A DNA stretch of 64,000 nt, taken from contig NZ_JAJMPA010000001.1 in the NCBI RefSeq assembly GCF_020991475.1, positions 744,001 to 808,000 of the forward strand, given 5' to 3'. Under the pieces are notes generated by a model that worked only from the letters and a program-made list of their open reading frames with translations, was not told the DNA's origin and did no database searches. Positions within the stretch are counted from its first letter, which is position 1; every line of letters begins with the position of its first letter. The stretch is from Pedobacter sp. MC2016-14 (GTDB taxonomy: Bacteria; Bacteroidota; Bacteroidia; Sphingobacteriales; Sphingobacteriaceae). Below are positions 9,324 to 17,933 of the stretch, one piece after another. A program made the position numbers and the translations under genes.

Positions 9324-10031
9324 CTATTTATTAAATAAAACAGGCAATAAGCCGAAAAAGGACTTAAACCCGGTTTTGTTTTGTTCTTTTGGCTGGATAA
9401 CCAGTCGCTGCTTTATGCGCATAAAGCGTTCATAAAGCTTTGGTTTTTTCTGCAGTTCTTCTGCAAATTTCTTAGCTACATCGTGCTTTTGAGTGGCGGG
9501 ATCGTACAACATTGCGGTACACATGCAGTTCTTACGCTCCTTCATGGTTAAGATTTCAAAGTTTATACAACTCTGGCAGCCCTTCCAAAAGTCTTCATCC
9601 TGTGTAAGTTCCGAGTAAGTAACCGGCTCATATCCAAGATCCGAATTGATCTTCATGACCGCTAAACCAGTAGTTAGGCCAAAAATCTTTGCCTTTGGAT
9701 ATTTTTGTCGTGATAACTGAAAGATCTCATGCTTAATCGCGTTGGCAAGCCCGGCTTTTCTGAATTTCGGACTTACAATAAGCCCGGAATTGGCCACAAA
9801 CTGTCCATGGCTCCAGGTTTCTATATAGCAAAACCCAGCCCAGGTTCCGTCTTTATGGAAAGCGATTACCGCTTTTCCATCAGCCATTTTACCCGCAACA
9901 TAGTCTGGAGATCTTTTGGCAATACCCGTACCACGGGCTTTTGCAGACTCAGCCATTTCCTCGCAGATTTCTTCTGCAAAGACACGATGTTCAGGAAGTG
10001 CAACCTGCACTATAAAATCGTTTATATTCAT
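9324..10031 (-). CDS. GNAT-family acyltransferase, likely the first (glutamate N-acylation) step of arginine synthesis
   Basis: A 235-residue cytosolic protein with a GNAT fold: the pantetheine-binding strand-loop around VSPKFRKAGLANA (about residues 87-99) and preceding strands are recognisable, followed by a C-terminal extension containing CQSC and CMC cysteine pairs (about 151-172) that could bind a metal. It is the first gene of the arginine operon and no argA or argJ is present in the cluster. The best inference is that it acylates glutamate with acetyl-CoA or succinyl-CoA. The family is broad, so the reaction itself is not proven by sequence. Confidence 0.75.
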   Translation of the reverse strand: MNINDFIVQVALPEHRVFAEEICEEMAESAKARGTGIAKRSPDYVAGKMADGKAVIAFHKDGTWAGFCYIETWSHGQFVANSGLIVSPKFRKAGLANAIKHEIFQLSRQKYPKAKIFGLTTGLAVMKINSDLGYEPVTYSELTQDEDFWKGCQSCINFEILTMKERKNCMCTAMLYDPATQKHDVAKKFAEELQKKPKLYERFMRIKQRLVIQPKEQNKTGFKSFFGLLPVLFNK

Positions 10032-10465
10032 TAATAGGATAACGAAAAGATAAATGTTTTGATTAATTGTTTTTTGAGAGGCAATCCTCTGTGGAAGCGC
10101 ATTAGGCTATTCCGGGCGGGCTACTCAAATGCGTGGGGTATAATTTTGCCGGTTCGTGGTTACAGAAAAGATCGGTCTCAGGCGCTCAATAAACAAACTC
10201 CTCGAAGCAATATTCTTTGCTCCGGCGATTGAAAGTTTATGTGCACTTGGTTTGATCATTTTGTGTTTTATTTCCTGCTTTAAATTAATGAAGCGCAAAG
10301 GTTTAAATTAATTTTGAGTTGTGCAACTGGTTTTTAACTTTTTTACAATTTTAGGGCAAAAACTTAATGTCAATTTAACACAGCTGCCCTGCTGATTCCT
10401 TTACACTTACACGACAACAAACCGATGCAGGAATTGTTTATTTGTACAATAAAAAAACAGCCGAT
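10032..10465. promoter_or_regulatory. Divergent intergenic region between the arginine operon and the OYE gene
   Basis: 434 bases without a convincing gene separate two divergent transcription units, so both promoters should lie here. On the plus strand TAATTTTG at 10309-10316 fits the Bacteroidota -7 element and is followed directly by the near-palindrome AGTTG-TG-CAACT (10317-10328), a possible operator. On the minus strand TATCTTTT near 10044-10051 is a weak -7 candidate for the arginine operon. GC-rich sequence at about 10095-10200 contains complementary short arms (CGCATT/AATGCG) and could form structure in the arginine leader. I found no leader peptide or known riboswitch. Confidence 0.4.
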
Positions 10466-11542
10466 ATGTCATTGTTATTTTCTCCCATTACCATTAAAAA
10501 TATTACGCTTAAAAATAGAATTGTGGTCTCACCGATGTGCCAGTATTCTGCCATAGACGGCTTTGCCAACGACTGGCATCTGGTACATCTTGGTAGCCGT
10601 GCCGTTGGCGGTGCAGGTTTAATTATCCAGGAAGCCACTGCAGTATCTGCTGATGGCAGGATTTCTCCGGATGACCTTGGCCTTTGGAGCGATGAACAAA
10701 TCCCCATGCTAAAACGGATAACCAGCTTCATCAATAGCCAGGGTGCTATTGCAGGCATCCAACTGGCTCATGCCGGACGTAAAGCCAGCTTTCAATCGCC
10801 CTTTAAAGGAGGACAACAACTGCTTGCTGAAGATGGTGGTTGGGAAACAATAGCTCCAAGCGCTGTTCCATTTCATGAAAAAGACCTTCCACCTACCGCA
10901 GTCACGAAGGAAAGAATTCAGGAATTAATTGCCGATTTCAAAGCAGCCACGCAACGGGCGCTTACTGCCGGCTACGAGGTAATTGAACTTCACGCCGCCC
11001 ACGGATACTTGTTCCATCAGTTTTTATCGCCCCTAAGTAATTTGCGTACGGATGAATATGGAGGTAGCTTTGAAAACAGGATCCGTTTTCTATTGGAAAG
11101 CCTGGAAGCTGTACAACAGGTATGGCCGGCACAAAACCCTTTATTCGTTCGCATTTCTGCAACGGACTGGGCTGAAGGGGGCTGGACTGAAGCTGACGCG
11201 ATACAACTTTCCCGGATTTTAAAAGACAAAGGAGTTGATCTCATTGATACTTCTTCGGGTGGCCTGGCCATACAACAGCAAATCCCACTTTCTCCCGGCT
11301 ACCAAGTTCCATTCGCAGCATCTATCAAGAAGGAAACAGGTATTTTAACCGGTGCGGTAGGATTGATTACCGAAGCACAGCAATCAGAAGATATTCTTAA
11401 AAAAGGAGAAGCCGATCTTATTTTTATTGCACGCGAATTATTGAGAGATCCATATTTCCCTTTGCATGCAGCAGGAGCATTAAACGCAGAAGTAAAATGG
11501 CCTTCACAGTACGAGAGAGCAAAACCAAGAAAAAGGGCCTAA
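10466..11542 (+). CDS. NADH:flavin oxidoreductase, old yellow enzyme family (YqjM/NamA-like)
   Basis: FMN-dependent ene-reductase of the YqjM class, reducing activated C=C bonds of electrophilic compounds with NAD(P)H. Taking the ATG at 10466 gives 358 residues; a TTG eight codons upstream is open but less likely. Class marks are PMCQYSA (23-29, with the redox-modulating Cys25 and Tyr27), the substrate-anion pair in ELHAAHGYLFHQFLSP (His176, His179), and the NLRTDEYGGSFENR region that holds FMN. It is monocistronic, divergent from the arginine operon, and its stop overlaps the stop of the convergent ATPase gene. The physiological substrate is unknown. Confidence 0.92.
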   Translation: MSLLFSPITIKNITLKNRIVVSPMCQYSAIDGFANDWHLVHLGSRAVGGAGLIIQEATAVSADGRISPDDLGLWSDEQIPMLKRITSFINSQGAIAGIQLAHAGRKASFQSPFKGGQQLLAEDGGWETIAPSAVPFHEKDLPPTAVTKERIQELIADFKAATQRALTAGYEVIELHAAHGYLFHQFLSPLSNLRTDEYGGSFENRIRFLLESLEAVQQVWPAQNPLFVRISATDWAEGGWTEADAIQLSRILKDKGVDLIDTSSGGLAIQQQIPLSPGYQVPFAASIKKETGILTGAVGLITEAQQSEDILKKGEADLIFIARELLRDPYFPLHAAGALNAEVKWPSQYERAKPRKRA

Positions 11543-12841
11543 CTAATTTTTGTAATTTCGCTAATCGCGTAGAGCGGTAAATTAATCAGCCAGTCTTCCT
11601 TTCTATAATCAGACATGGAGGTTCTTACAGCTGTCTCAGGATTATATTTTTGACAAAAAACCTTCAGGCTTTTTGCTTTTAAATTTTCCTCTGCCTTTAC
11701 TTCTACCGGAATAATTTTACCATTATGTTGCAAAAGGAAGTCTATTTCAGCAGTTCCGTTTTCGGCCGACCAATAATAAGTAGTTATTCCAGTCAGCACG
11801 ATCAATTGTTGCAGTACAAATTGCTCTGTTAATGCACCTTTAAATTCCTCGAAGACATTATTGCCTTCGAGGAGTGTTTTTACGTCCATATCTACCATAG
11901 CACCCAACAAACCTACATCTACAATAAATAATTTAAAAGCACCAAAGTCTTCATAGGCCTTTAAAGGCATTGCTGGTTTGGTAGCCCTGTTTACCTTATA
12001 TAATAAGCCGCAATCAATAAGCCAGGATAGCGCCAGCTCATACTCTTTTGCCCTGGCCCCCTGTTTGATAACCCCATAAACAAACTTCTTATTTTCCTTT
12101 GCCAACTGCAGCGGTATAGAATTCCATAACATTCGGATCCTTGGTACAATTTCATTTGGAGCATGTTTAGAAAAGTCTTGTTCGTAAGAAGATAAAATGC
12201 GTTTTTGTATTTCACGGACCTCATCAAAATCTCCATTTTTTACAAAAGCCAATACGCCCTCGGGCATTCCACCTACATAGTAATATTGTTTTAACAGCTG
12301 TATATATTTTAGCCTAAAGCTTTTGATCAAGCCCCAATCTTTACTTTTTAAGAGCTCAAGTAAAGGTTCTTCTTTCATCGCTTCCATAAACTCAATAAAG
12401 TTTAATGGGTATAAATCAATAAAATCAACTTTCCCAACAGGGAAAGAAGTATGGCCACTTAATGCAACGCCCAGCAGCGAACCTGCAGAAATCACATGGT
12501 ATTCAGGGGCATTCTCCTGAAAATATTTTAACGAGGTAAGCGCACCTGGCGCCTCCTGGATCTCATCTAAAATGATCAGGGTATCTGCCGGCTTTATAAT
12601 GATCCCTGTTTCTATCTGTAATGCGGTTATAATCCGCTGAATGTTAAAGTCGTCAGCAAAAATACCAGCAAGCGCTTTATTACTTTCAAAATTGACATAT
12701 GCGCACTGTTCGTATTCTGCTTTACCAAAAGATTTCATCAACCACGTTTTACCCACCTGCCTGGCTCCTCTAATGATAAGTGGCTTGCGGTTACTGGAAT
12801 GTTTCCATTTAATTAACGAGTTTAGCTCTGGTTCTTTTCAT
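11539..12841 (-). CDS. AAA+ ATPase with C-terminal DUF4143 domain; frameshift next to the start codon
   Basis: Members of this family pair an N-terminal AAA+ domain with a C-terminal DUF4143 region of restriction-endonuclease-like fold; their role is unclear. Walker A (GARQVGKT) lies near 12754-12770, Walker B reads LIILDEIQE, and the C-terminus has EIDFLL followed by IPVEVKAEEN, a PD-(D/E)XK-like pattern. The body is open for more than 400 codons, but the only sensible start, ATG at 12839-12841, is in another frame: ATGAAAAGAACC would need one base fewer in the A-run (plus 12835-12838) to enter the coding frame. Starting at an internal GTG would destroy Walker A. It is therefore either a fresh pseudogene, a sequencing error, or a product of slippage. 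Its stop overlaps the OYE stop. Confidence 0.8.
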
Positions 12842-12880
12842 TTATCTTCAGTATTGTGATGGAATCAGAATGCTAAAATA

Positions 12881-12967
12881 CACTTTTTCCAACGAATAAA
12901 TGTAACACATCACACTTTTTCCAATGAATAAATGTAACATACCACACTTTTCCTAACGAATATTAAC
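12881..12967 (-). repeat. 32-bp tandem direct repeat, about 2.7 copies
   Basis: Copies begin at 12881, 12913 and 12945, exactly 32 bases apart, each starting CACTTTT(T)CC(A/T)A(C/T)GAATA; the third copy is truncated and more diverged. The copies are contiguous, without spacers. They lie 40-125 bases upstream of the DUF4143 ATPase start codon, in the place where its promoter should be, so they may be operator or promoter repeats. No inverted-repeat or transposon ends were seen. Confidence 0.85.
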
Positions 12968-13044
12968 AAAAACAGCCTTTAGCCTATTTAAAGCAATTGG
13001 GGATCAAAGTCGAAAAACAGCGCAAAAAAACCACTTAATTAATA

Positions 13045-13076
13045 TTGGCTGGATAAACTAAAATGCCTTAATTTCG
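13045..13076 (+). promoter_or_regulatory. Candidate Bacteroidota-type promoter for ybaB
   Basis: TTG at 13045-13047 and TAATTTCG at 13069-13076 match the -33 TTG and -7 TAnnTTTG elements with a 21-base spacer, one mismatch in the -7 box. The start codon follows 24 bases later. Confidence 0.5.
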
Positions 13077-13100
13077 TTTACTTATTAAAATACAAGAAAC

Positions 13101-13406
13101 ATGTTTGAAAAATTAATGGCCGCACAACAAAAAGCGGAAGAAATTAAGAAAAAATTAGACACTATATATGTTGATGGAGAAGTAGAAGGTGGTGCCATCA
13201 AGATTACTGCAACAGCCAACAAAACCATTACTGCGGTTGAAATTGATGAGGAATTTTACAAACAGGCCGACAAAGAAGAACTGGAAGAATTGTTGCAGGC
13301 AGCAATTAACAAAACATTAACCCGCGCAGATGAAGTAAGCGCATCCGAAATGGAAGCCATGACCAAAGACATGATGGGCGGTCTTGGCGGCATGTTTGGT
13401 GCTTAG
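13101..13406 (+). CDS. YbaB/EbfC family nucleoid-associated protein
   Basis: A 101-residue small, acidic, alpha-beta protein of the YbaB/EbfC family, which forms dimers and binds DNA. Family marks are the N-terminal amphipathic helix (MFEKLMAAQQKAEEIKKKL), the central strand pair with GGAIKITATANK, and the glycine- and methionine-rich tail MMGGLGGMFG. In many bacteria the gene sits next to dnaX and recR; here it precedes an unrelated metallo-hydrolase by 23 bases, with which it may be cotranscribed. Confidence 0.92.
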   Translation: MFEKLMAAQQKAEEIKKKLDTIYVDGEVEGGAIKITATANKTITAVEIDEEFYKQADKEELEELLQAAINKTLTRADEVSASEMEAMTKDMMGGLGGMFGA

Positions 13407-13429
13407 TATTTACGTTAACAATATATAAA

Positions 13430-14107
13430 ATGAAATTTACATATTATGGGCAGTCTTGCTGCCTGATAGAAGCAGAGGGAAAGAAATTTCTTTTCGACCC
13501 ATTTATTACGCACAATCCTCTGGCGCAGCACATAGACATCAAAACCATTGAGGCAGATTACATCCTGGTAAGCCATGGGCACGGAGATCACCTGGCTGAC
13601 TTAGTGGAATTGGCCGCACAAACCAATGCACAGGTTATTGGCATGGTTGAGGTAATGGCATGGGCAGAAAAGCAAGGTGTAAAAAATACCTGGTCTATGA
13701 ACTTTGGCGTTCAGAAATTTGATTTCGGCAAGTTAAGAATGGTCTGGGCTACACACTCCAGCTCTATGCCAGATGGAAGTTACGGCGGAAACCCAGCAGG
13801 CTTTGTACTGGAAATTGGCGGTAAAACAATCTATTTTGCTGGAGACACTTCCTTAAACGCAGATATGAAGATTTTGCCAGACTTATATAAATTGGATTAT
13901 GCCATTTTGCCTATCGGTGGAAATTTCACTATGGATGTAGATGATGCAATCCTGGCAACGAAATACATCCAGTGTGATAAAGTGATTGGTGTACATTACG
14001 ATACTTTTCCTCCTATTAAAATAGACAAGGAAGAAGCACTTGCTAAATTTAAAAGAGAGCAAAAACTGTTACATCTACCCGCAATTGGAGAGACAATAGC
14101 GCTATAA
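13430..14107 (+). CDS. Metal-dependent hydrolase, UPF0173 metallo-beta-lactamase fold
   Basis: A 225-residue cytosolic protein of the UPF0173 (YtkL-like) group. The metal-binding HxHxDH motif is SHGHGDH (48-54); a later GDTSLNADM segment and the final HYDTFPPI give the remaining ligands expected for a dinuclear site. Substrates of this group are not established. It follows ybaB by 23 bases on the same strand and ends 22 bases before the convergent gene. Confidence 0.88.
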   Translation: MKFTYYGQSCCLIEAEGKKFLFDPFITHNPLAQHIDIKTIEADYILVSHGHGDHLADLVELAAQTNAQVIGMVEVMAWAEKQGVKNTWSMNFGVQKFDFGKLRMVWATHSSSMPDGSYGGNPAGFVLEIGGKTIYFAGDTSLNADMKILPDLYKLDYAILPIGGNFTMDVDDAILATKYIQCDKVIGVHYDTFPPIKIDKEEALAKFKREQKLLHLPAIGETIAL

Positions 14108-14129
14108 CTAACTAGATAAACAGTAAAAG

Positions 14130-14813
14130 TTATTTGTGCATGGCATTATAGGCCGCCACAAAAGCTTTTACTGTTTTTACATCAAAGTTTTCTGTCGCTT
14201 TAATGCGCTCGGCCAGATCATCATCATTGGTCAGCTTCTGCAATAAAAGAGCCCTTGTACGACTGGCATCCGCATCTTTACCATCATAAGCAACTACTTG
14301 TATCGGTCCCGTTCCCAGTTTTTCAATATAATAAACGCCCCGGCTCGCTTTTACACTGCCATCCTCATTCTGTCTTCTGCCACCGCCAAAGGTGATGCCA
14401 CCGCCAAAACCTACGCCACCAAATCCACCAGTTCCCATGCCAATGCCTACCGAAGGCCTGATCCTTGTTTTTTCACGTGGTGCCTCTTCAGCACCAGTAC
14501 TGCCACCAAGAGAGTATAAATTTACAGCACCCATTTCTATCACCTTAAAAAAGCGGAACTCCATATTTTTCTTAAATACAATTGGTTTGCTTACATACGT
14601 ATCGCCGTTCCACAAAAAAGATTGAACATCTTTAGCCTGATATTGAGTAACGGTCTTATCATCGTTCAATAAAAAGACAGAAGCAAAGTCAGTTGATTTT
14701 ATGGTACCGCGTACAAAGTTTGTACTGTCTATGGTAACAGCGTCCTGCGCAGCAGCTATCCGACCAAAAACAGTTAAGAAAAAGAATACAGCCAGTAATT
14801 TAAATGAGTTCAT
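14130..14813 (-). CDS. Secreted hypothetical protein with glycine-rich segment
   Basis: A 227-residue protein I do not recognise. The first 22 or so residues form a clear Sec signal peptide ending in AAAQ, so it is exported to the periplasm or beyond. A glycine-rich stretch of about 30 residues (roughly 118-148, with repeated GFGG/GGG units) divides an N-terminal beta-rich half from a C-terminal helical half. No catalytic motif is evident. It is monocistronic between convergent UPF0173 and divergent polA. Confidence 0.7.
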   Translation of the reverse strand: MNSFKLLAVFFFLTVFGRIAAAQDAVTIDSTNFVRGTIKSTDFASVFLLNDDKTVTQYQAKDVQSFLWNGDTYVSKPIVFKKNMEFRFFKVIEMGAVNLYSLGGSTGAEEAPREKTRIRPSVGIGMGTGGFGGVGFGGGITFGGGRRQNEDGSVKASRGVYYIEKLGTGPIQVVAYDGKDADASRTRALLLQKLTNDDDLAERIKATENFDVKTVKAFVAAYNAMHK

Positions 14814-14909
14814 GCTGATGGGGTTTATTTAGCAAATAACGTAATTAATGCTCAATAATTATGATTTCCTTCAACTATGCATTCTTTAAACCGATTTTAT
14901 AAAAATTGC

Positions 14910-14917
14910 TACCTTTA
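14910..14917 (+). promoter_or_regulatory. Candidate -7 element for polA
   Basis: TACCTTTA matches TAnnTTTG at seven of eight positions and lies 24 bases before the polA ATG. No clear -33 TTG was seen at the usual spacing. Confidence 0.35.
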
Positions 14918-14941
14918 TCCAGGTAAGATCAGCACACAAAT

Positions 14942-17764
14942 ATGAATCCAACAGAAAAAAAACTTTTCCTTCTTGACGGCATGGCGCTAATTTACAGGGC
15001 ACATTTTGCCCTAAGTAAAAATCCAAGATTTACATCTACCGGTATCAATACCTCTGCTGTAATGGGATTTGCCAATACTTTAATGGAAGTACTGAAAAAG
15101 GAAAAACCAAGTCATATTGCAGTAGTTTTTGATACAGATGCACCCACAGAAAGACATATAGATTTTGCTGCTTATAAAGCCCACAGACAGGCCATGCCAG
15201 AAGATTTATCTGCGGCATTACCTCATATCTTTAAATTGATTGAAGGCTTTAACATTCCTGTAATTACAAAGGATGGTTTTGAAGCAGATGACATCATTGG
15301 AACCCTTGCCAAGGAAGCAGAAAAAAAAGGCTTTAAGGTATACTGCATGACCCCAGATAAAGATTTCGGGCAACTGGTTTCAGAAAATATTTTCATCTAT
15401 AAACCCGCCCGAATGGGTAACGACATGGAAATCCTTGGTGTTGATGAAATCCTTAAGAAATGGGAGATTGAAAACGTAAGCCAGGTTATAGACATTCTTG
15501 GCTTATGGGGTGATGCGGTAGACAACATTCCCGGAATCCCGGGAATTGGCGAAAAGACAGCTAAACTACTGATTAAACAGTATGGTTCGGTAGAAAACAT
15601 CATTGCCAATTCACATGAACTCAAAGGCAAGCAACGGGAAAATGTAGAAATGTTTGCCGAGCAAGGTATGGTTTCTAAAAAACTGGCTACAATCATTCTG
15701 GATGTGCCTGTAGAATTTGATGAAAAGTCCTTAGAGCTGGAAGAGCCCAGCAGAGAATTACTGGAACCTCTATTTGCAGAATTAGAATTCAGAACGCTTG
15801 GCAAGCGGGTATTTGGTGAAGCCTTTTCAATTGGCGACAGCAGAAGTAGTGGTTCGCAGCAAATTGACCTGTTTGGGAATGCCCTTGAGGAGCCTGCACC
15901 AGCTAAAGTCTTTGTTGCACCGGCCTCCTTATTTGAGCAATCAGAAGCGTATAAAACGCTTGAGGATGTACCGCACGATTACCAAAAAGTAGATACTGCT
16001 GAGCAACGCAAAGCTTTGATCTCTTTGCTACAGCAGCAAAAAAGCATTTGCTTTGACACCGAGACTACTAACATAGATGCAAACCTGGCGGAACTGGTGG
16101 GACTTTCTTTCGCTATTAAACCTGGCGAGGCCTGGTACATCCCACTTCCCGCAAACAGAGAGGATGCACAACAAATTATAGAAGAATTTAGAACTGTACT
16201 GGAAGACGAAAATATTGGAAAAACAGGACAAAACCTGAAATATGATATCCTGGTCATGAAATGGTATGGCATCAATATCAAGGGAGAACTCTTTGACACC
16301 ATGCTGGCGCACTACCTGATAGATCCGGATACCCGTCATGGCATGGATTTGCTGTCCGAAAATTATCTTGGTTACCGTCCAATTTCCATTACTTCTTTAA
16401 TTGGCTCTAAAGGTAAAAACCAGGGCAACATGCGCGATGTCCCTGTAGAGCAGGTGGTAGATTACGCCGCAGAAGATGCGGATGTAACCCTACAATTGGC
16501 CAATGTATTTGCACCCATGCTTAAAGAGTTTAATGCCCATGAATTGGCTACTAATGTAGAAAATCCACTGGTATATGTATTGGCCGACATCGAGAAAGAA
16601 GGCGTAAGGATAGACATTGAAACCTTACAGGCTTATTCTAAAGAGCTGGAAAAAGATATCGCAATTTTTGAACAGAACGTATTTGACAAATGTGGGGTAA
16701 AATTTAACCTGGCTTCACCAAAACAGCTTGGCGAGGTGTTGTTTGATAAGCTTCAGCTAGATCCTAAGGCTAAAAAAACAAAGACCGGGCAATACCAGAC
16801 AGGCGAAGATGTATTGCTGGCCCTTGCCCATAAAAGCGATGTGGTACAGGACATCCTTGATTTCCGCCAGTTACAGAAATTAAAATCTACCTATGTTGAT
16901 GCCTTGCCTTTGCTGGTTAATCCAAAAACAGGCAGGGTACATACCAGCTTTAACCAGGCAGTTGCAGCCACTGGTCGTTTAAGTTCCAACAATCCCAACC
17001 TGCAAAACATTCCTATCCGCACAGAGCGGGGCAGGGAAGTCCGTAAAGCATTTATTGCAAGAGACGAAGACCATGTTTTGCTTTCTGCAGATTATTCCCA
17101 GATAGAGCTTCGGATTATTGCGGAGATCAGTAAAGAAGAAAACATGCTGGATGCCTTTAGCAAAGGCATAGACATTCATACTGCCACTGCCGCCAAAGTT
17201 TATGGGGTAACCAATGAAGAAGTAGACAGCACCCAAAGAAGAAATGCTAAAGCAGTAAACTTTGGAATCATTTACGGACAATCGGCTTTTGGCTTGTCTC
17301 AAAACCTGAACATCCCCCGTAAAGAGGCTGCAGCAATGATAGAACAATATTTTGCGCAATATCCCGGTATCAAAAGGTACATGAACGATACGATGAATTT
17401 TGCCAGGGAAAACGGTTTTGTAGAAACCATCCTGGGCAGGAGAAGGTACCTGCGTGACATCAATTCTGCCAATCAAACCGTACGTGGTTTTGCAGAGCGA
17501 AATGCCATCAATGCGCCCATACAGGGTTCTGCAGCTGATATGATTAAAGTGGCCATGATCAACATCCACAAAGACATGCAGGATCGTGGGTTAAAATCTA
17601 AAATGACCATGCAGGTACATGATGAGCTTGTGTTTGATGTATTGAAAACTGAAGTCGCTGAAATGAAGGAAATTATTGAGCACCGCATGAAAACGGCCAT
17701 CAAAACCAATGTGCCTATTGAAGTGGAAATTGGCGAAGGTGTCAACTGGCTTGCTGCCCACTAA
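14942..17764 (+). CDS. polA: DNA polymerase I
   Basis: A 940-residue family A polymerase for Okazaki-fragment processing and repair. Domains in order: 5'-3' exonuclease/FEN (about 1-300, with FEADDIIGTLA and the GIGEKTA helix-hairpin-helix), 3'-5' exonuclease (about 360-540) and polymerase (about 560-940). The proofreading site appears intact: FDTETT near 370, QNLKYD, and YAAEDAD. Polymerase motif A is SADYSQIELR (about 716), motif B RRNAKAVNFGIIYG (about 763) and motif C MQVHDELVFD (about 890). Monocistronic; a decayed gene fragment follows it. Confidence 0.98.
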   Translation: MNPTEKKLFLLDGMALIYRAHFALSKNPRFTSTGINTSAVMGFANTLMEVLKKEKPSHIAVVFDTDAPTERHIDFAAYKAHRQAMPEDLSAALPHIFKLIEGFNIPVITKDGFEADDIIGTLAKEAEKKGFKVYCMTPDKDFGQLVSENIFIYKPARMGNDMEILGVDEILKKWEIENVSQVIDILGLWGDAVDNIPGIPGIGEKTAKLLIKQYGSVENIIANSHELKGKQRENVEMFAEQGMVSKKLATIILDVPVEFDEKSLELEEPSRELLEPLFAELEFRTLGKRVFGEAFSIGDSRSSGSQQIDLFGNALEEPAPAKVFVAPASLFEQSEAYKTLEDVPHDYQKVDTAEQRKALISLLQQQKSICFDTETTNIDANLAELVGLSFAIKPGEAWYIPLPANREDAQQIIEEFRTVLEDENIGKTGQNLKYDILVMKWYGINIKGELFDTMLAHYLIDPDTRHGMDLLSENYLGYRPISITSLIGSKGKNQGNMRDVPVEQVVDYAAEDADVTLQLANVFAPMLKEFNAHELATNVENPLVYVLADIEKEGVRIDIETLQAYSKELEKDIAIFEQNVFDKCGVKFNLASPKQLGEVLFDKLQLDPKAKKTKTGQYQTGEDVLLALAHKSDVVQDILDFRQLQKLKSTYVDALPLLVNPKTGRVHTSFNQAVAATGRLSSNNPNLQNIPIRTERGREVRKAFIARDEDHVLLSADYSQIELRIIAEISKEENMLDAFSKGIDIHTATAAKVYGVTNEEVDSTQRRNAKAVNFGIIYGQSAFGLSQNLNIPRKEAAAMIEQYFAQYPGIKRYMNDTMNFARENGFVETILGRRRYLRDINSANQTVRGFAERNAINAPIQGSAADMIKVAMINIHKDMQDRGLKSKMTMQVHDELVFDVLKTEVAEMKEIIEHRMKTAIKTNVPIEVEIGEGVNWLAAH

Positions 17765-17765
17765 T

Positions 17766-17921
17766 ACTCGCTACGCATGGACGACTCATTTTCGGTGTCA
17801 ACTCGCCACCAACAATACACACCCGGAGTTGAAATTCAAGAAAGATGAATTGATCTACGAGCAGGCCTAGGAATTTGCAGCCCTTTTTCAGGGCAAAAAG
17901 ATCCAGCCTGCGACAGATTAA
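17766..17921 (+). pseudogene. Tail fragment of an unidentified gene after polA
   Basis: Directly after the polA stop a frame reads about 52 codons with protein-like composition (THPELKFKKDELIYEQA, then a TAG at 17869-17871 region, then EFAALFQGKKIQPATD and a final TAA at 17919-17921). It has no start codon of its own and is interrupted by the in-frame stop, so it looks like the degraded 3' end of a gene lost by deletion. I could not identify the parent family. Confidence 0.4.
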
Positions 17922-17930
17922 TTCATCTTT
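17841..17930. repeat. 16-bp inverted repeat flanking 58 bases
   Basis: The left arm AAAGATGAATTGATCT (17841-17856) and the right arm AGATTAATTCATCTTT (17915-17930) are complementary at 15 of 16 positions, the exception being a G-T pair. The pair could form a long stem at the end of the polA transcript. No T-run follows, so it is not a standard terminator. Confidence 0.7.
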
Positions 17931-17933
17931 ATT

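Noticed and set aside
10032..10465. Arginine-rich leader peptide or riboswitch ahead of the arginine operon
   Set aside because: I found no short frame with clustered Arg codons and no recognisable riboswitch core; only weak dyads.
12881..12967. CRISPR array suggested by 32-base periodic repeats
   Set aside because: The copies are contiguous with no spacers and no cas genes lie nearby; this is a tandem repeat.
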